Shown here in pieces: positions 16,688 to 24,923 of a DNA stretch of 53,032 nt; the first letter of the stretch is position 1; each line of letters begins with the position of its first letter. Source of the DNA: Sulfurovum sp. 16-42-52 (GTDB taxonomy: Bacteria > Campylobacterota > Campylobacteria > Campylobacterales > Sulfurovaceae); the NCBI GenBank assembly GCA_002281755.1, contig NCHB01000028.1:1-53032 (forward strand), in the 5' to 3' direction. A program made the translations under genes and the position numbers. The notes under the pieces are model-generated. The model did no database searches and had not been told where the DNA came from. It saw only the letters and a list, made by a program, of their open reading frames with translations.

Positions 16688-16716
16688 TTGACAGTCGTAT
16701 ATTATAATAGTAAAAT
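16688..16716 (+). promoter_or_regulatory. Promoter and candidate operator of the MazF-type operon
   Basis: TTGACA (16688-16693), a 17-nt spacer and TAAAAT (16711-16716) lie 31 bp before the first gene. Imperfect inverted repeats (GTATAT near 16698 against ATATAC ending near 16722) flank the -10 box and are a plausible operator. AGGAG precedes the ATG. Confidence 0.65.
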
Positions 16717-16746
16717 ATATACTAATTATAAAATAGGAGAATAAAG

Positions 16747-16998
16747 ATGTTAATCATCAGTTCAAGCGACATTGTTAAAAAGCCAAGCTATATTACTCGA
16801 CCGACTGAGATCACTTTTGTGGAAGATGCCAAACAGCACATCACAAGAAGTGTTGTACTCCCTTATGCACTTTATGAAAGGGTAAAGGAGAAGATCGAAG
16901 ATGAAATTTATCTTTTCAACAACCAAAAAGCACTCAGTTCCACAGCAAATACTGAGTTTATGGAGATAGAACCAGTAGTTGAGGATTTGGTTAGATGA
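16747..16998 (+). CDS. Antitoxin of a MazF/PemK-type pair
   Basis: 83 residues, acidic toward the C terminus (EFMEIEPVVEDLVR), which fits the toxin-wrapping tail of type II antitoxins. The first half (SSSDIVKKPSYITRPTEIT) resembles the Phd/YefM-type N terminus seen with such toxins in this phylum. It overlaps the toxin gene by 4 nt and has its own promoter. Assignment comes mainly from position and size. Confidence 0.65.
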   Translation: MLIISSSDIVKKPSYITRPTEITFVEDAKQHITRSVVLPYALYERVKEKIEDEIYLFNNQKALSSTANTEFMEIEPVVEDLVR

Positions 16999-17342
16999 GA
17001 AGAGGTGAGATTTATCTCGTTAATTTCGGCAAAAAATACAACAGCGAGTTTGGTAAAATCCGCCCCGCACTTATCATCCAAAATGATGTCGCCAATCGCA
17101 ACATCGATAAAGTGGCATTTAAGGGGGTTACCGTGATGCCAATGACTTCAAATAGTTCTGGCGGTGATCTGCGTGTGAAGGTCTTAAAAAGGGGTAATCT
17201 TGAACAGACAAGTGAGATTTGCATCAATGAACTCTGCACCCTGGATGTAAGCAGGATAGAGCTTACAGTACCTCTTACAACCCTCTCTGAAGAGGAGATG
17301 AAAGAGGTTGAGACGAAACTTACTAAACATTTGGGATTGTAG
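16995..17342 (+). CDS. MazF/PemK-type endoribonuclease toxin
   Basis: 115 residues of the PemK/MazF fold: MRRGEIYLVNFGKK at the start, IRPALIIQND (~23-32), VMPMTSNSS (~47-55) and ICINELCTLDVSRI (~75-88). All conserved blocks are present and the length is normal, so it is likely an active sequence-specific mRNA interferase, restrained by the upstream antitoxin. It starts 4 nt inside the antitoxin gene. Confidence 0.85.
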   Translation: MRRGEIYLVNFGKKYNSEFGKIRPALIIQNDVANRNIDKVAFKGVTVMPMTSNSSGGDLRVKVLKRGNLEQTSEICINELCTLDVSRIELTVPLTTLSEEEMKEVETKLTKHLGL

Positions 17343-17368
17343 AAGAGGGATACTTTTAGCATGTCATC

Positions 17369-17397
17369 TTGATGTATTGATGCATTTATGATAAAAT
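17369..17397 (+). promoter_or_regulatory. Promoter of the RelE-type operon
   Basis: TTGATG (17369-17374), a 17-nt spacer and TAAAAT (17392-17397) lie 22 bp before the ATG at 17420. Confidence 0.6.
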
Positions 17398-17419
17398 GAC
17401 AAAAAATAAAGGAGAGAAT

Positions 17420-17644
17420 ATGAGTACAAGAACGACTGTTTCGCTTGAAGACGATTTGCTAAAACTTCTCAAGCTTAAAGCTGTTGAGACTTCAACATCT
17501 GTTTCAACTCTACTAAATACTATACTTTCTGATGCTTTTAGGGAAGATGGTGATGATTTAGAAGTATTTAAAAGCAGAGAAAAAGAGACTAGCATATCAT
17601 TTGAATCATTTTTGCAAGAGCTCAGAAGTGAAAATAGACTATAA
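17420..17644 (+). CDS. Antitoxin of a RelE-type pair
   Basis: 74 residues from the ATG at 17420, preceded by GGAGAG. The opening RTTVSLEDDLLKLLKLKA looks like the strand-helix start of a ribbon-helix-helix repressor, so it probably autoregulates the pair. The acidic second half (FREDGDDLEVFKSREKE) would bind the toxin. It overlaps the toxin start by 17 nt. Confidence 0.7.
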   Translation: MSTRTTVSLEDDLLKLLKLKAVETSTSVSTLLNTILSDAFREDGDDLEVFKSREKETSISFESFLQELRSENRL

Positions 17645-17888
17645 AATAGAGATTAAAAAATCAGCACAAAAAGAGCTAAAAAATCTTCCAGACAAAGCAC
17701 TTAAAAAAGTCATCGAAAAGATAGGCTCGCTAGTCACAAACCCTAGACCAGCAGGATGTAAAAAACTAAGTGGAGATGAGAAATACAGAATCAGAATTGG
17801 TAACTATAGAGTACTTTATAGCATAGAAGATGAAATACTAGTCATTTTCATCGTAAAAGTTGGACATCGAAAAGATGTATATGAATAA
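17628..17888 (+). CDS. RelE/ParE-type toxin
   Basis: 86 residues from GTG 17628. The family core is clear: IKKSAQKELKNLP at the N terminus, a helical hairpin, then KLSGDEKYRIRIGNYRVLYS and VKVGHRKDVYE. The closing basic/aromatic residues are those used for ribosome-dependent mRNA cleavage in RelE relatives. The start was moved downstream from TTG 17601, which would overlap too far. It ends 40 bp from the convergent ftsY. Confidence 0.85.
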   Translation: MKIDYKIEIKKSAQKELKNLPDKALKKVIEKIGSLVTNPRPAGCKKLSGDEKYRIRIGNYRVLYSIEDEILVIFIVKVGHRKDVYE

Positions 17889-17928
17889 TGCTGCATTTGA
17901 TAACCATACACTATCATAGCATCACGAT

Positions 17929-18795
17929 TTAGATAAAAATCTCATCCAAAATAGTATTGACAAAGGCGTTGGCTTTGAACTCGATGAGGTCTTGGGGTTG
18001 TTCACCTGTGCCGATGTAGAAGATGGGCATTTTGAGTTCATCGGCGATGCTGAGTACTGAGCCGCCTTTGGCGGTGCCGTCTAGTTTGGTGATGATGATG
18101 CCGTCGATGCCTATCATTTCATGAAACGCTTTTGCTTGGTTGATGGAGGAGCTTCCCTGTGTGCCGTCAAGTATGAGCATCTTTCGGTGTGGTGCGCCCT
18201 CAAGTGTTTTGCCTGCGATGCGGATCATCTTTTTGAGCTCTTCTGAGAGGTTGGTTTGGGTATGGAGTCTGCCTGCGGTGTCGATGATGACATTGTCAAA
18301 GCCTTTGGCTTTGGCTGACTCGATGGTGTCAAAGACTACTGCTGAGGGGTCGTGTCCCTGTTGTGTTGCGATGATAGGAATCTCCAGTTTGGCTGCCCAT
18401 CTGCTGAGTTGTTCGATGGCAGCAGCACGGAAGGTATCGCCAGCACCGAGTATGACTTTTTTGCCTTCTTGTTTGTACTTGTATGCCAGCTTGGAGATGG
18501 TGGTGGTTTTGCCCGCACCATTGACGCCGATGATCATCTCCACAAAAGGTCTGGCATCACTCTCTTTAAAGTCTGCGTTGTACTGAAAGATGGAGATGAG
18601 CGAGTTAAAAGTCTGGATGCGGTTCACCGTCTCAGGCAATCCGCTCAACAGTCTCTCTACCAGTGCATACTGCACATCCGCTTCAAGCAATATCTCCTCA
18701 AGTTCATCTTTGTTGATGGACTTACGTTTGGTAGGAGCAACGGTTTTGATGGCATCATTGGTTCTGCCAAGTACTTTTTTAAATAGATTGAACAT
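17929..18795 (-). CDS. ftsY: Signal recognition particle receptor FtsY
   Basis: 288 residues, the short form lacking a long acidic N-terminal domain, as is usual in this phylum. The SRP GTPase NG domain is complete: GVNGAGKTTTISKLA (P loop), DTFRAAAIEQL, DTAGRLHTQTNL, TKLDGTAKGGSVLSI and a GTGEQPQDL closing motif. It receives ribosome-SRP complexes at the inner membrane. AAGG lies upstream of the ATG, and the thioredoxin lipoprotein gene ends 4 bp before it. Confidence 0.95.
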   Translation of the reverse strand: MFNLFKKVLGRTNDAIKTVAPTKRKSINKDELEEILLEADVQYALVERLLSGLPETVNRIQTFNSLISIFQYNADFKESDARPFVEMIIGVNGAGKTTTISKLAYKYKQEGKKVILGAGDTFRAAAIEQLSRWAAKLEIPIIATQQGHDPSAVVFDTIESAKAKGFDNVIIDTAGRLHTQTNLSEELKKMIRIAGKTLEGAPHRKMLILDGTQGSSSINQAKAFHEMIGIDGIIITKLDGTAKGGSVLSIADELKMPIFYIGTGEQPQDLIEFKANAFVNTILDEIFI

Positions 18796-18799
18796 AAGA

Positions 18800-19420
18800 T
18801 TACCTTGCTTTGAGTTGTTTTTTGGCTTGTTCGATGTCGTATTCTATCATCTCTACGGGGATGTTGCCTTCATAATGGGTGAAGTATCTGCCCTCAACAT
18901 AGATGACAATGAGCGGTATAGTGAAGTTTTCAGGAAGTCCCAATGTACGTGTCAAGCGTGCAGCAAGGGCATCGTTTTGGGCTGCGTTGGAGACAAAGTA
19001 ACGGACACCGTTTTTGGCGATAATCGTTTGTAGTGCCGCTTCTTGGATACTGTCATGGGTGAGTATGCCTGCAACAAAAAGTTCTTTTCGGTACTTTTTC
19101 TGTAAATCGTTCAGGTAAGGCATCTCAGCAACACAGGGCTGACACCATGTGGCAAAAAAATGCAAGAGTACGATGGGGGCATTGTGTTCTTTTATCTCGA
19201 TGTCTTCATCATAAACTGTGAGGTTGTACTCCTGCGAGTGAGTATTATGTAGCGAAAAAGTGGCGGGTTCTTGTGTGCTTTTGTGTTCTTGATTGCGTTG
19301 TTTTGTCAGTATTTCTGTGGTATTCTCGCTAGCAGTAAGGGTATCTTCATCCGGTTTGTCTTCGCAACCGACCAAACCTAAGAGCGATACGAGTAAAAGT
19401 AAAACAGCTATTTTATGCAC
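18800..19420 (-). CDS. TlpA/ResA-like thioredoxin lipoprotein
   Basis: 206 residues from GTG 19420. A minus-strand TATAAT at 19451-19456 puts transcription start near 19445, so the ATG at 19444 would be leaderless, while GTG 19420 has AGGGA four bases upstream and gives an ideal signal peptide. The lipobox is LGLVGC. The thioredoxin fold has FFATWCQPCVAEMP, a CxxC active site facing the periplasm, and FTIPLIVIYVEGR with the cis-proline. It likely reduces periplasmic disulfides, for example in cytochrome c maturation. Confidence 0.8.
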   Translation of the reverse strand: MHKIAVLLLLVSLLGLVGCEDKPDEDTLTASENTTEILTKQRNQEHKSTQEPATFSLHNTHSQEYNLTVYDEDIEIKEHNAPIVLLHFFATWCQPCVAEMPYLNDLQKKYRKELFVAGILTHDSIQEAALQTIIAKNGVRYFVSNAAQNDALAARLTRTLGLPENFTIPLIVIYVEGRYFTHYEGNIPVEMIEYDIEQAKKQLKAR

Positions 19421-19492
19421 ACAGTCCCTTTGGGTATAATTCATAGGGCGATTATACCCAAAGAGCATTAACAATACGGAATGAGCAGTATC

Positions 19493-20062
19493 ATGAAACA
19501 AAGCAAAGAAGAGCAAAAAAAAGCATTTAGGGCACAGTGTCTAAGACAGTTAGAGAAGGCTTCGGGTTATGGAAGTTACTTCAAAGACAAAAAGACCGTA
19601 GCGCTGTTGTACGATATTATCAAGGAACGTAAAGCCAAAGAAGTGATGGCGTATCTGCCACTCAAGAGTGAGGTCAATCTTTACGGGCTCATCACACGAT
19701 TGCGCAAAGAAAAGAGGGTGCTTTATGTCCCGTTTATGGAAGGTGCAAGTTTCAGATTGGTAAAATATAGACTTCCACTGAAGACAAAACAATTTGGAAT
19801 CAAAGAACCAAACGACTCAAAACAATTTAGAAAAAAAAAGTTAGATATGGCTATCGTGCCCATGGTGGGTACAGATGCGACACACAGACGTGTCGGATTT
19901 GGCAAAGGTATGTATGATAGATTTTTTGAAAAACAAGCCAAGAGCATAAACTATACCGTATTTGTAGCACGCCACTGGTGTTATAGCCCAACAATCGTTA
20001 CAGATGATCATGATGTCAAAGCAGATATGATTATCACTGCGCAGCCATTTTTACAACGTTAA
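19493..20062 (+). CDS. 5-formyltetrahydrofolate cyclo-ligase family protein
   Basis: 189 residues. RHRR-type basic residues near the N terminus, YLPLKSEVNLYGLI, and the nucleotide-binding block VGFGKGMYDRFFEK (~133-146) are those of methenyltetrahydrofolate synthetase, which salvages 5-formyl-THF with ATP. ATG 19493 is preferred over 19481 because GGAATGAG then lies 7 nt upstream; with 19481 it would abut the start. It is divergent from the thioredoxin gene and followed 33 bp later by rny. Confidence 0.85.
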   Translation: MKQSKEEQKKAFRAQCLRQLEKASGYGSYFKDKKTVALLYDIIKERKAKEVMAYLPLKSEVNLYGLITRLRKEKRVLYVPFMEGASFRLVKYRLPLKTKQFGIKEPNDSKQFRKKKLDMAIVPMVGTDATHRRVGFGKGMYDRFFEKQAKSINYTVFVARHWCYSPTIVTDDHDVKADMIITAQPFLQR

Positions 20063-20095
20063 GTTTAGACAGGATGGCGCAATAAAAGGACAGCT

Positions 20096-21622
20096 ATGGT
20101 AATACCAATAAGCATGACCGCTATAGCCGGAATCGCCATTGGGGCAGGACTGTGCTATGTATGGTTTAAAAAGAGTGCAAAGAGCGGGCTTTCGCATATG
20201 ATGATGGAGGCGAAAGCTAAAGCCAAAGCAATAGAGCATGAAACAGAGCTTATGGTCAAATCCGCAGAGGTGAAGATCAAAGAAACAGAACTGGAGCAGG
20301 AGCGCGAGTTTCAAAAACGTTTTGCCAAACTTGATGGGCGACATCGCGCCTTACTTTTAGAGACAAAAGAGCTTGCTGCCAAAGAAGAGAGTCTTAAACT
20401 CAGTGAAAAAAAACTCTTAGAAAAAGAAAGTAAGCTCGAAAAGCTCGAAAAACAAAAACAAGACGAGATCAACAAAGCAGTTGAGAGTATGCAGCATATC
20501 GCTTCGTTTACCAAAGAAGAAGCCAAGGCATACATTTTGGCAAAAGTAGAAGAGCAGAGCAGAGCGGATGTTGCAGCCATCGTGCGTCGGTATGAGCAGG
20601 AAGCAAAGTATGAAGGAGAGAAAAAAGCCAATTATATCTTGGCTCAAGCCACCACAAGGTACGCAGGTGAGTTTGCAGGTGAGCGGCTTATCAACCTCAT
20701 TACCTTGCCAAGCGATGAGCATAAAGGGCGTATCATCGGTAAAGAAGGGCGCAACATCAAAACCCTAGAGATGCTTTTGGGTGTGGATATCGTCATAGAC
20801 GAAACCCCTGGTGTTATCATGGTTAGTTCTTTTAACCTCTACAGAAGAGCCATCGCTACACGGGTCATAGAGATACTCGTTGAAGACGGTCGCATACACC
20901 CTGGACGCATCGAAGAGATACATGAAAAAGTCCAAGAAGAGTTTGAAGCAAAAACCTACGAAGAGGGTGAAAATATCCTCATCGACATGGGGCTTTTCCC
21001 GATGCATGAAGAGCTTGTAAGGCTTTTGGGTCGTATGAAATACCGCGCAAGTTACGGGCAAAATGCTCTCGCACACACCCTTGAGGTTGCCAAACTTGCC
21101 AGAGTGATGGCAGCGGAGATGGGTGGGGATGAAAAACTGGCACTTCGAGCAGGTTTGCTGCATGATATCGGCAAAGCACTGACGCAGGATCTGGGTGGCT
21201 CACACGTCGATATCGGTGCAGATCTGTGTCGTAAGTACGGCGAACATCCAACCGTTATCAATGCCATTTACGCACATCATGGACTGGCAGAACCCGATTC
21301 GGTAGAGAGTGCAGCCGTGTGTGCAGCCGATAAACTCTCTGCTGCAAGACCAGGCGCAAGAAGGGAAGTGCTAGAGAGTTTTACCAAACGGGTCAAAGAG
21401 GTTGAAACCATCGCTCTAAGCAAAGCCTATGTCGATCAGGCGTATGCCATCAATGCAGGCAGAGAGATACGTGTTTTTGTCAATGCGCAAAAGATGAGCG
21501 ACAATGAAGCGGTACTTTTGAGTAAAGAGATAGCCAAAGAGATACAGGAAAAAGTGCAATACCCCGGTGAGATTAAAGTCAATGTCATCAGAGAGACTAG
21601 AGCAGTGGATTATGCCAAATAA
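20096..21622 (+). CDS. rny: Ribonuclease Y
   Basis: 508 residues, the usual length. An N-terminal membrane anchor (IPISMTAIAGIAIGAGLCYV) is followed by a long coiled coil (~30-200), a KH domain (GRIIGKEGRNIKTLEMLLG) and an HD domain (LLHDIGKALTQD, AHHGLAEPDS). RNase Y is a membrane-bound endoribonuclease that starts mRNA decay. AAGGA lies upstream of the ATG. Residues 100-130 are very rich in Lys, Glu and Leu, as expected for the coil. Confidence 0.95.
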   Translation: MVIPISMTAIAGIAIGAGLCYVWFKKSAKSGLSHMMMEAKAKAKAIEHETELMVKSAEVKIKETELEQEREFQKRFAKLDGRHRALLLETKELAAKEESLKLSEKKLLEKESKLEKLEKQKQDEINKAVESMQHIASFTKEEAKAYILAKVEEQSRADVAAIVRRYEQEAKYEGEKKANYILAQATTRYAGEFAGERLINLITLPSDEHKGRIIGKEGRNIKTLEMLLGVDIVIDETPGVIMVSSFNLYRRAIATRVIEILVEDGRIHPGRIEEIHEKVQEEFEAKTYEEGENILIDMGLFPMHEELVRLLGRMKYRASYGQNALAHTLEVAKLARVMAAEMGGDEKLALRAGLLHDIGKALTQDLGGSHVDIGADLCRKYGEHPTVINAIYAHHGLAEPDSVESAAVCAADKLSAARPGARREVLESFTKRVKEVETIALSKAYVDQAYAINAGREIRVFVNAQKMSDNEAVLLSKEIAKEIQEKVQYPGEIKVNVIRETRAVDYAK

Positions 21623-21636
21623 AATTTTAAAATGGT

Positions 21637-21642
21637 TATAAT
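21637..21642 (+). promoter_or_regulatory. -10 box of the cyclophilin gene
   Basis: TATAAT at 21637-21642, 28 bp before the ATG; no consensus -35. Confidence 0.5.
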
Positions 21643-21669
21643 CTTGCGACATTTACAAAGGATAAAAAG

Positions 21670-22200
21670 ATGAAAAAAATTGTGTTTGCGTTTTTGTTGT
21701 TAGGGTTGAGTGTTTTGGTATTGGCTAAAGATACCATTGTGGTACTTGAGACGAATGTTGGTAATATCGAGCTTAAATTGTACCCAGAGGTGGCACCGTT
21801 GGCTGTGGAAAATTTCACGACACATGTTAAAAATGGATACTATAATGGGCTTATTTTTCATAGAATCATCAAAGGGTTTATGATACAAGGCGGTGATCCC
21901 CTGGGTACAGGTACTGGCGGTGAGTCTATCTGGAAAAAACCGTTTAAAGATGAGTTTGCAAACAATGTAGTCTTCGATAAACCCTATCTTCTAGCCATGG
22001 CAAACAGCGGGTCTGCAACAAACGGCAGCCAATTTTTCATCACGACTGCACCCACTGGCTGGCTCAATGGCAAACACACTATATTTGGCGAAGTGATCAA
22101 AGGGCAGGATGTGGTGCAAAAGTTGGAAAATGTATCCGTTTCCCCAAGTAGCAGCAGACCGATGTTTGACCAAACAATCAAAAAAGCGTACATCAAGTAA
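21670..22200 (+). CDS. Periplasmic cyclophilin-type peptidyl-prolyl isomerase
   Basis: 176 residues with a cleavable signal peptide ([15 protein letters not shown]). The rest is a compact bacterial cyclophilin: [15 protein letters not shown] (catalytic Arg), [12 protein letters not shown] and [12 protein letters not shown]. It catalyses proline isomerisation in exported proteins. It has its own -10 box. The next gene begins only 8 bp after the stop. Confidence 0.92.
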   Translation: MKKIVFAFLLLGLSVLVLAKDTIVVLETNVGNIELKLYPEVAPLAVENFTTHVKNGYYNGLIFHRIIKGFMIQGGDPLGTGTGGESIWKKPFKDEFANNVVFDKPYLLAMANSGSATNGSQFFITTAPTGWLNGKHTIFGEVIKGQDVVQKLENVSVSPSSSRPMFDQTIKKAYIK

Positions 22201-22207
22201 GCCGACT

Positions 22208-23113
22208 TTGGATTTAAATGCACTGCGCCAAGAGCGTCAAAAATGGCTGACATGGAAAAATATACAACCCTATCAGGAAGCCATTGCTAACCTCGGAACG
22301 TATGCGCATGTTGACGTTTTACTTGGCGATAGAGTAGAGATAGGCATCCCGCAACTCACTCTTGAGGATGCGCAAAAGATCAAAGAGACCGCACTGTTGA
22401 TGAAGCCTTGGCGAAAAGGGCCGTTTCAAATCAATGAACTCTTCATCGACTCCGAATGGCAAAGCCACATCAAATACAATCTTTTAGAACCCCACTTTAA
22501 CCTTGAGGGGAAAATCGTAGGTGATATAGGCTGTAACAACGGCTATTATCTCTTTCGTATGCTGACCCAAAAGCCCAAAAAACTCATCGGTTTTGATCCC
22601 TCTGCACTGTATTATTCACAATTTCAGTTTATCAATCATTTTGTACGCTCTAGTATCGTGTATGAACTTTTGGGTGTGGAACATGTCGAGTTTTACGAAC
22701 ACACGTTTGATGTACTTTTTTGTCTGGGTGTACTGTACCATCGTTCAGACCCCGTTGCGATGCTCAAGTCTCTCTACAAAGGGCTCAACAAAGGCGGAGA
22801 ACTGATCTTAGATACCTTCATGATAGACGGTGAAGAGGAGATATGTCTGACACCCCATGAACGCTACTCCAAAATTCCCAATATCTACTTTATCCCAACG
22901 GTCAATGCGTTGAAAAATTGGTGTCATCGGGCAGGGTTTGAGAGTGTTGAGGTACTTGAAATCATGAAAACCGAACCCCACGAACAAAGAAAAACAGAGT
23001 GGATAGATACCCAAAGTCTTGAAGACTTTCTTGACCCCAATGATGACACAAAGACAGTAGAAGGTTATCCTGCACCTAAAAGAGTTTATATTAAAGCTTT
23101 GAAAGCATCTTAG
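22208..23113 (+). CDS. cmoB: tRNA U34 carboxymethyltransferase
   Basis: About 301 residues, matching epsilonproteobacterial CmoB in length. CmoB uses carboxy-SAM to make 5-carboxymethoxyuridine at the tRNA wobble position. Motifs: [30 protein letters not shown] (SAM site), [23 protein letters not shown] and [19 protein letters not shown]. The frame stays open into the cyclophilin gene, with ATGs at 22109 and 22130, but those overlaps are long. TTG 22208 gives a family-like N terminus; the start is uncertain. CmoA is not in the window. Confidence 0.88.
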   Translation: MDLNALRQERQKWLTWKNIQPYQEAIANLGTYAHVDVLLGDRVEIGIPQLTLEDAQKIKETALLMKPWRKGPFQINELFIDSEWQSHIKYNLLEPHFNLEGKIVGDIGCNNGYYLFRMLTQKPKKLIGFDPSALYYSQFQFINHFVRSSIVYELLGVEHVEFYEHTFDVLFCLGVLYHRSDPVAMLKSLYKGLNKGGELILDTFMIDGEEEICLTPHERYSKIPNIYFIPTVNALKNWCHRAGFESVEVLEIMKTEPHEQRKTEWIDTQSLEDFLDPNDDTKTVEGYPAPKRVYIKALKAS

Positions 23114-23229
23114 AAGATTGACTACAGGATGACTTTCGTCAGCAAAGGTTTGTCTTGGATGCCAGTTACATCATAGTTTAACATCTGATATACTTGGCGG
23201 AGTGAAAATTTTATTTTTAGACGAGGCAC

Positions 23230-23457
23230 TTAAGGTCTTGCTGCGATTTTCATCGCCAATTTTCGCGCGAATGGAAATACGAGTAAAATCGTAGGAAATG
23301 CGATGGCATACGCCACTAGCCACGCATGGAACCATATCCCGATAAATCCCTTGACGAATCCCAGATTGATAAATGTGATTGCCCCTGACATAATAAAGCT
23401 CATAAAACCTGACAGCAATGCTGCTTGCACCTGATGAAGATATTTAACTGAAATCAT
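23230..23457 (-). CDS. DUF2798 family small membrane protein
   Basis: 75 residues from the ATG at 23457, with AAGG six bases upstream. Two hydrophobic segments are clear: ALLSGFMSFIMSGAITFINLG and WLVAYAIAFPTILLVFPFA, with a basic C terminus. This is the DUF2798 pattern of two transmembrane helices, function unknown. The 116 bases between cmoB and this gene hold nothing else I can identify. Confidence 0.7.
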   Translation of the reverse strand: MISVKYLHQVQAALLSGFMSFIMSGAITFINLGFVKGFIGIWFHAWLVAYAIAFPTILLVFPFARKLAMKIAARP

Positions 23458-23666
23458 AATACGCCTTGGATAGTGTAGTTTAAGTAGTGAAGAACAGCAT
23501 ATTTTCATGTATGCCGTTGTGCCCAAACAAAGTTTATATTAAAGCACATAAAGCTTAAAGTTACTTTTATTTTTAAATAAGCTACCTTTTGCTATAAATA
23601 CGCTAATAAAAGAGAAAAGTCGAAAAAATTTAAGTTTTGGTTCGCTTTCTCGTTGATTGGAAAAGA

Positions 23667-24326
23667 ATGAGAATACTGACAGTGGGGTTCAGTGACGAAT
23701 ATGTCAAAGAACTTGAAAAAGAATTAGATAAATATTTTATTTGTATTGTTGATTATGCCAAAGATATGTATGATGCGACGAATTTCACCGATTTTAGGCA
23801 CTATGAACTCGTCATTATCGTCGATGAAGGCGTGAAGTTTTCACTTGAACGTTATGTAAACGAAGTCAAAAAGAAAAAGAGTGAAACGAAAATCATGATA
23901 CTCACCTCCAACCTAAAGCAGCAGTCTGCTTTCTTTTCGCTGGGTGTGGATGATGTGGTCTATAGACACTGTGAGCATCCTGATTTGATTGCTGCAAGGG
24001 TGTTGGCAAATATGAGACATCTATTTGGTACCCAGGTCGATATCGGTAAATTGGTCATCGATATAGCGAATAAAAAAATAGAATATGATGAAAAAATCGT
24101 TTCTCTCAATGGTAAAACCTTTGATATCTTGGCGTATCTTGCCCTTAGAAAACAACGGGTTTTTTCAAAAGATGAAATCATCAATGCGCTTTGGGAAGAG
24201 CCTGAGTATGTGAGCGACAACACCGTTGAGGTAGCCATCAACCAGATTCGTAAACGACTCAAAAGCATTCTTGGGTTTCAGGTGATCCATACCGTTCGCA
24301 GACGTGGCTATAAATTTTCTTATTAA
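23667..24326 (+). CDS. hsrA: Atypical OmpR-type orphan response regulator, HsrA (HP1043)-like
   Basis: 219 residues from ATG 23667, with GGA upstream. The C-terminal winged helix is very close to H. pylori HsrA: FSKDEIINALWEEPEYV, NTVEVAINQIRKRL and TVRRRGYKFSY. The receiver-like N-terminal half lacks the normal acidic cluster and phosphoacceptor context (the strand reads YELVIIVDEGVKF), as in HsrA, which works without phosphorylation and is essential in H. pylori. No kinase gene is adjacent. It probably governs core growth and redox genes and may regulate itself. Confidence 0.82.
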   Translation: MRILTVGFSDEYVKELEKELDKYFICIVDYAKDMYDATNFTDFRHYELVIIVDEGVKFSLERYVNEVKKKKSETKIMILTSNLKQQSAFFSLGVDDVVYRHCEHPDLIAARVLANMRHLFGTQVDIGKLVIDIANKKIEYDEKIVSLNGKTFDILAYLALRKQRVFSKDEIINALWEEPEYVSDNTVEVAINQIRKRLKSILGFQVIHTVRRRGYKFSY

Positions 24327-24349
24327 TTCTTTTAGACAAGGGTGTTGTT

Positions 24350-24532
24350 ATGAAAAAATTCTTTCTTTATCTATTGTTGATTCTTGCTGCACTCGGGGCT
24401 CTTTTTGCTTATGTGCTCTACAGTGAAGGTGCATTTGATGCTGCTGAAGCTCCAAAAGACAACGCGTTAAAACCTTTTGAAATGAAGTGTGAATCAGGCA
24501 AATGCGAATCAGGCAAATGTGGCGCAAACTAA
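24350..24532 (+). CDS. Small membrane-anchored Cys-repeat protein
   Basis: 60 residues. An N-terminal membrane segment (FFLYLLLILAALGALFAYVL) is followed by an acidic linker and the C-terminal repeat CESGKCESGKCGAN. At DNA level the repeat is a near-perfect 15-bp tandem (GAATCAGGCAAATG plus C or T). The spacing C-x4-C-x4-C suggests metal binding. It also resembles the EGKCG motifs of HvfA/bufferin-type peptides modified by DUF692 enzymes, though no such enzyme gene is in the window. It lies just behind hsrA and one base before a thioesterase gene. Confidence 0.6.
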   Translation: MKKFFLYLLLILAALGALFAYVLYSEGAFDAAEAPKDNALKPFEMKCESGKCESGKCGAN

Positions 24533-24533
24533 G

Positions 24534-24923
24534 ATGACAGACCACGCTACACATCTGGCTATCGATACTTCTTTGTGTGGTAAAGTAGTTAAGCTTGAGC
24601 CTAACTATGCAGAAGTGTTACTTCATACAACACACTCTATGGCAGCTGATGCCCTAGGTTTGGTACATGGCGGATTTGTATTTGGTGCAGCAGATTTTGC
24701 TGCGATGAGTGTAGTCAATGATCCTTTGGTTGTCCTTGGTGCATCAACTTGCAGATTTGTAGCACCCGTAAAAACTGGTGATGTCGTGTTATGTAAGGCA
24801 AGAGTAATCAGCGAAAAAGGAAAAAAAAGAGAGGTGAAAGTGCAGGCTTTTGTAGATGAAAAGCCTGTGTTTGAAGGAAATTTTACCACTTTTGTGCCCG
24901 ATAAACACGTTTTGTCAGTCTAA
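24534..24923 (+). CDS. PaaI-type hotdog-fold thioesterase
   Basis: 129 residues, a single hotdog domain. LVHGGFVFGAADFAAMSVVN (~41-60) is the signature with the catalytic-site HGG and acidic residue, and CRFVAPVKTGDVVLC the following strand. Members hydrolyse acyl- or aryl-CoA esters. The ATG comes two bases after the stop of the Cys-repeat gene, without a good ribosome site, so translation is probably coupled. The 3' end overlaps the convergent metallo-hydrolase by 4 nt. Confidence 0.82.
   Translation: MTDHATHLAIDTSLCGKVVKLEPNYAEVLLHTTHSMAADALGLVHGGFVFGAADFAAMSVVNDPLVVLGASTCRFVAPVKTGDVVLCKARVISEKGKKREVKVQAFVDEKPVFEGNFTTFVPDKHVLSV

Noticed and set aside
16703-16708. TATAAT as the -10 box of the MazF-type promoter
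   Set aside because: It is only 9 nt from TTGACA; TAAAAT at 16711-16716 has the correct 17-nt spacing.
24489-24533. Extended N terminus for the thioesterase (MNQANANQANVAQTK)
   Set aside because: It is only the out-of-frame reading of the Cys-repeat tandem in the preceding gene.
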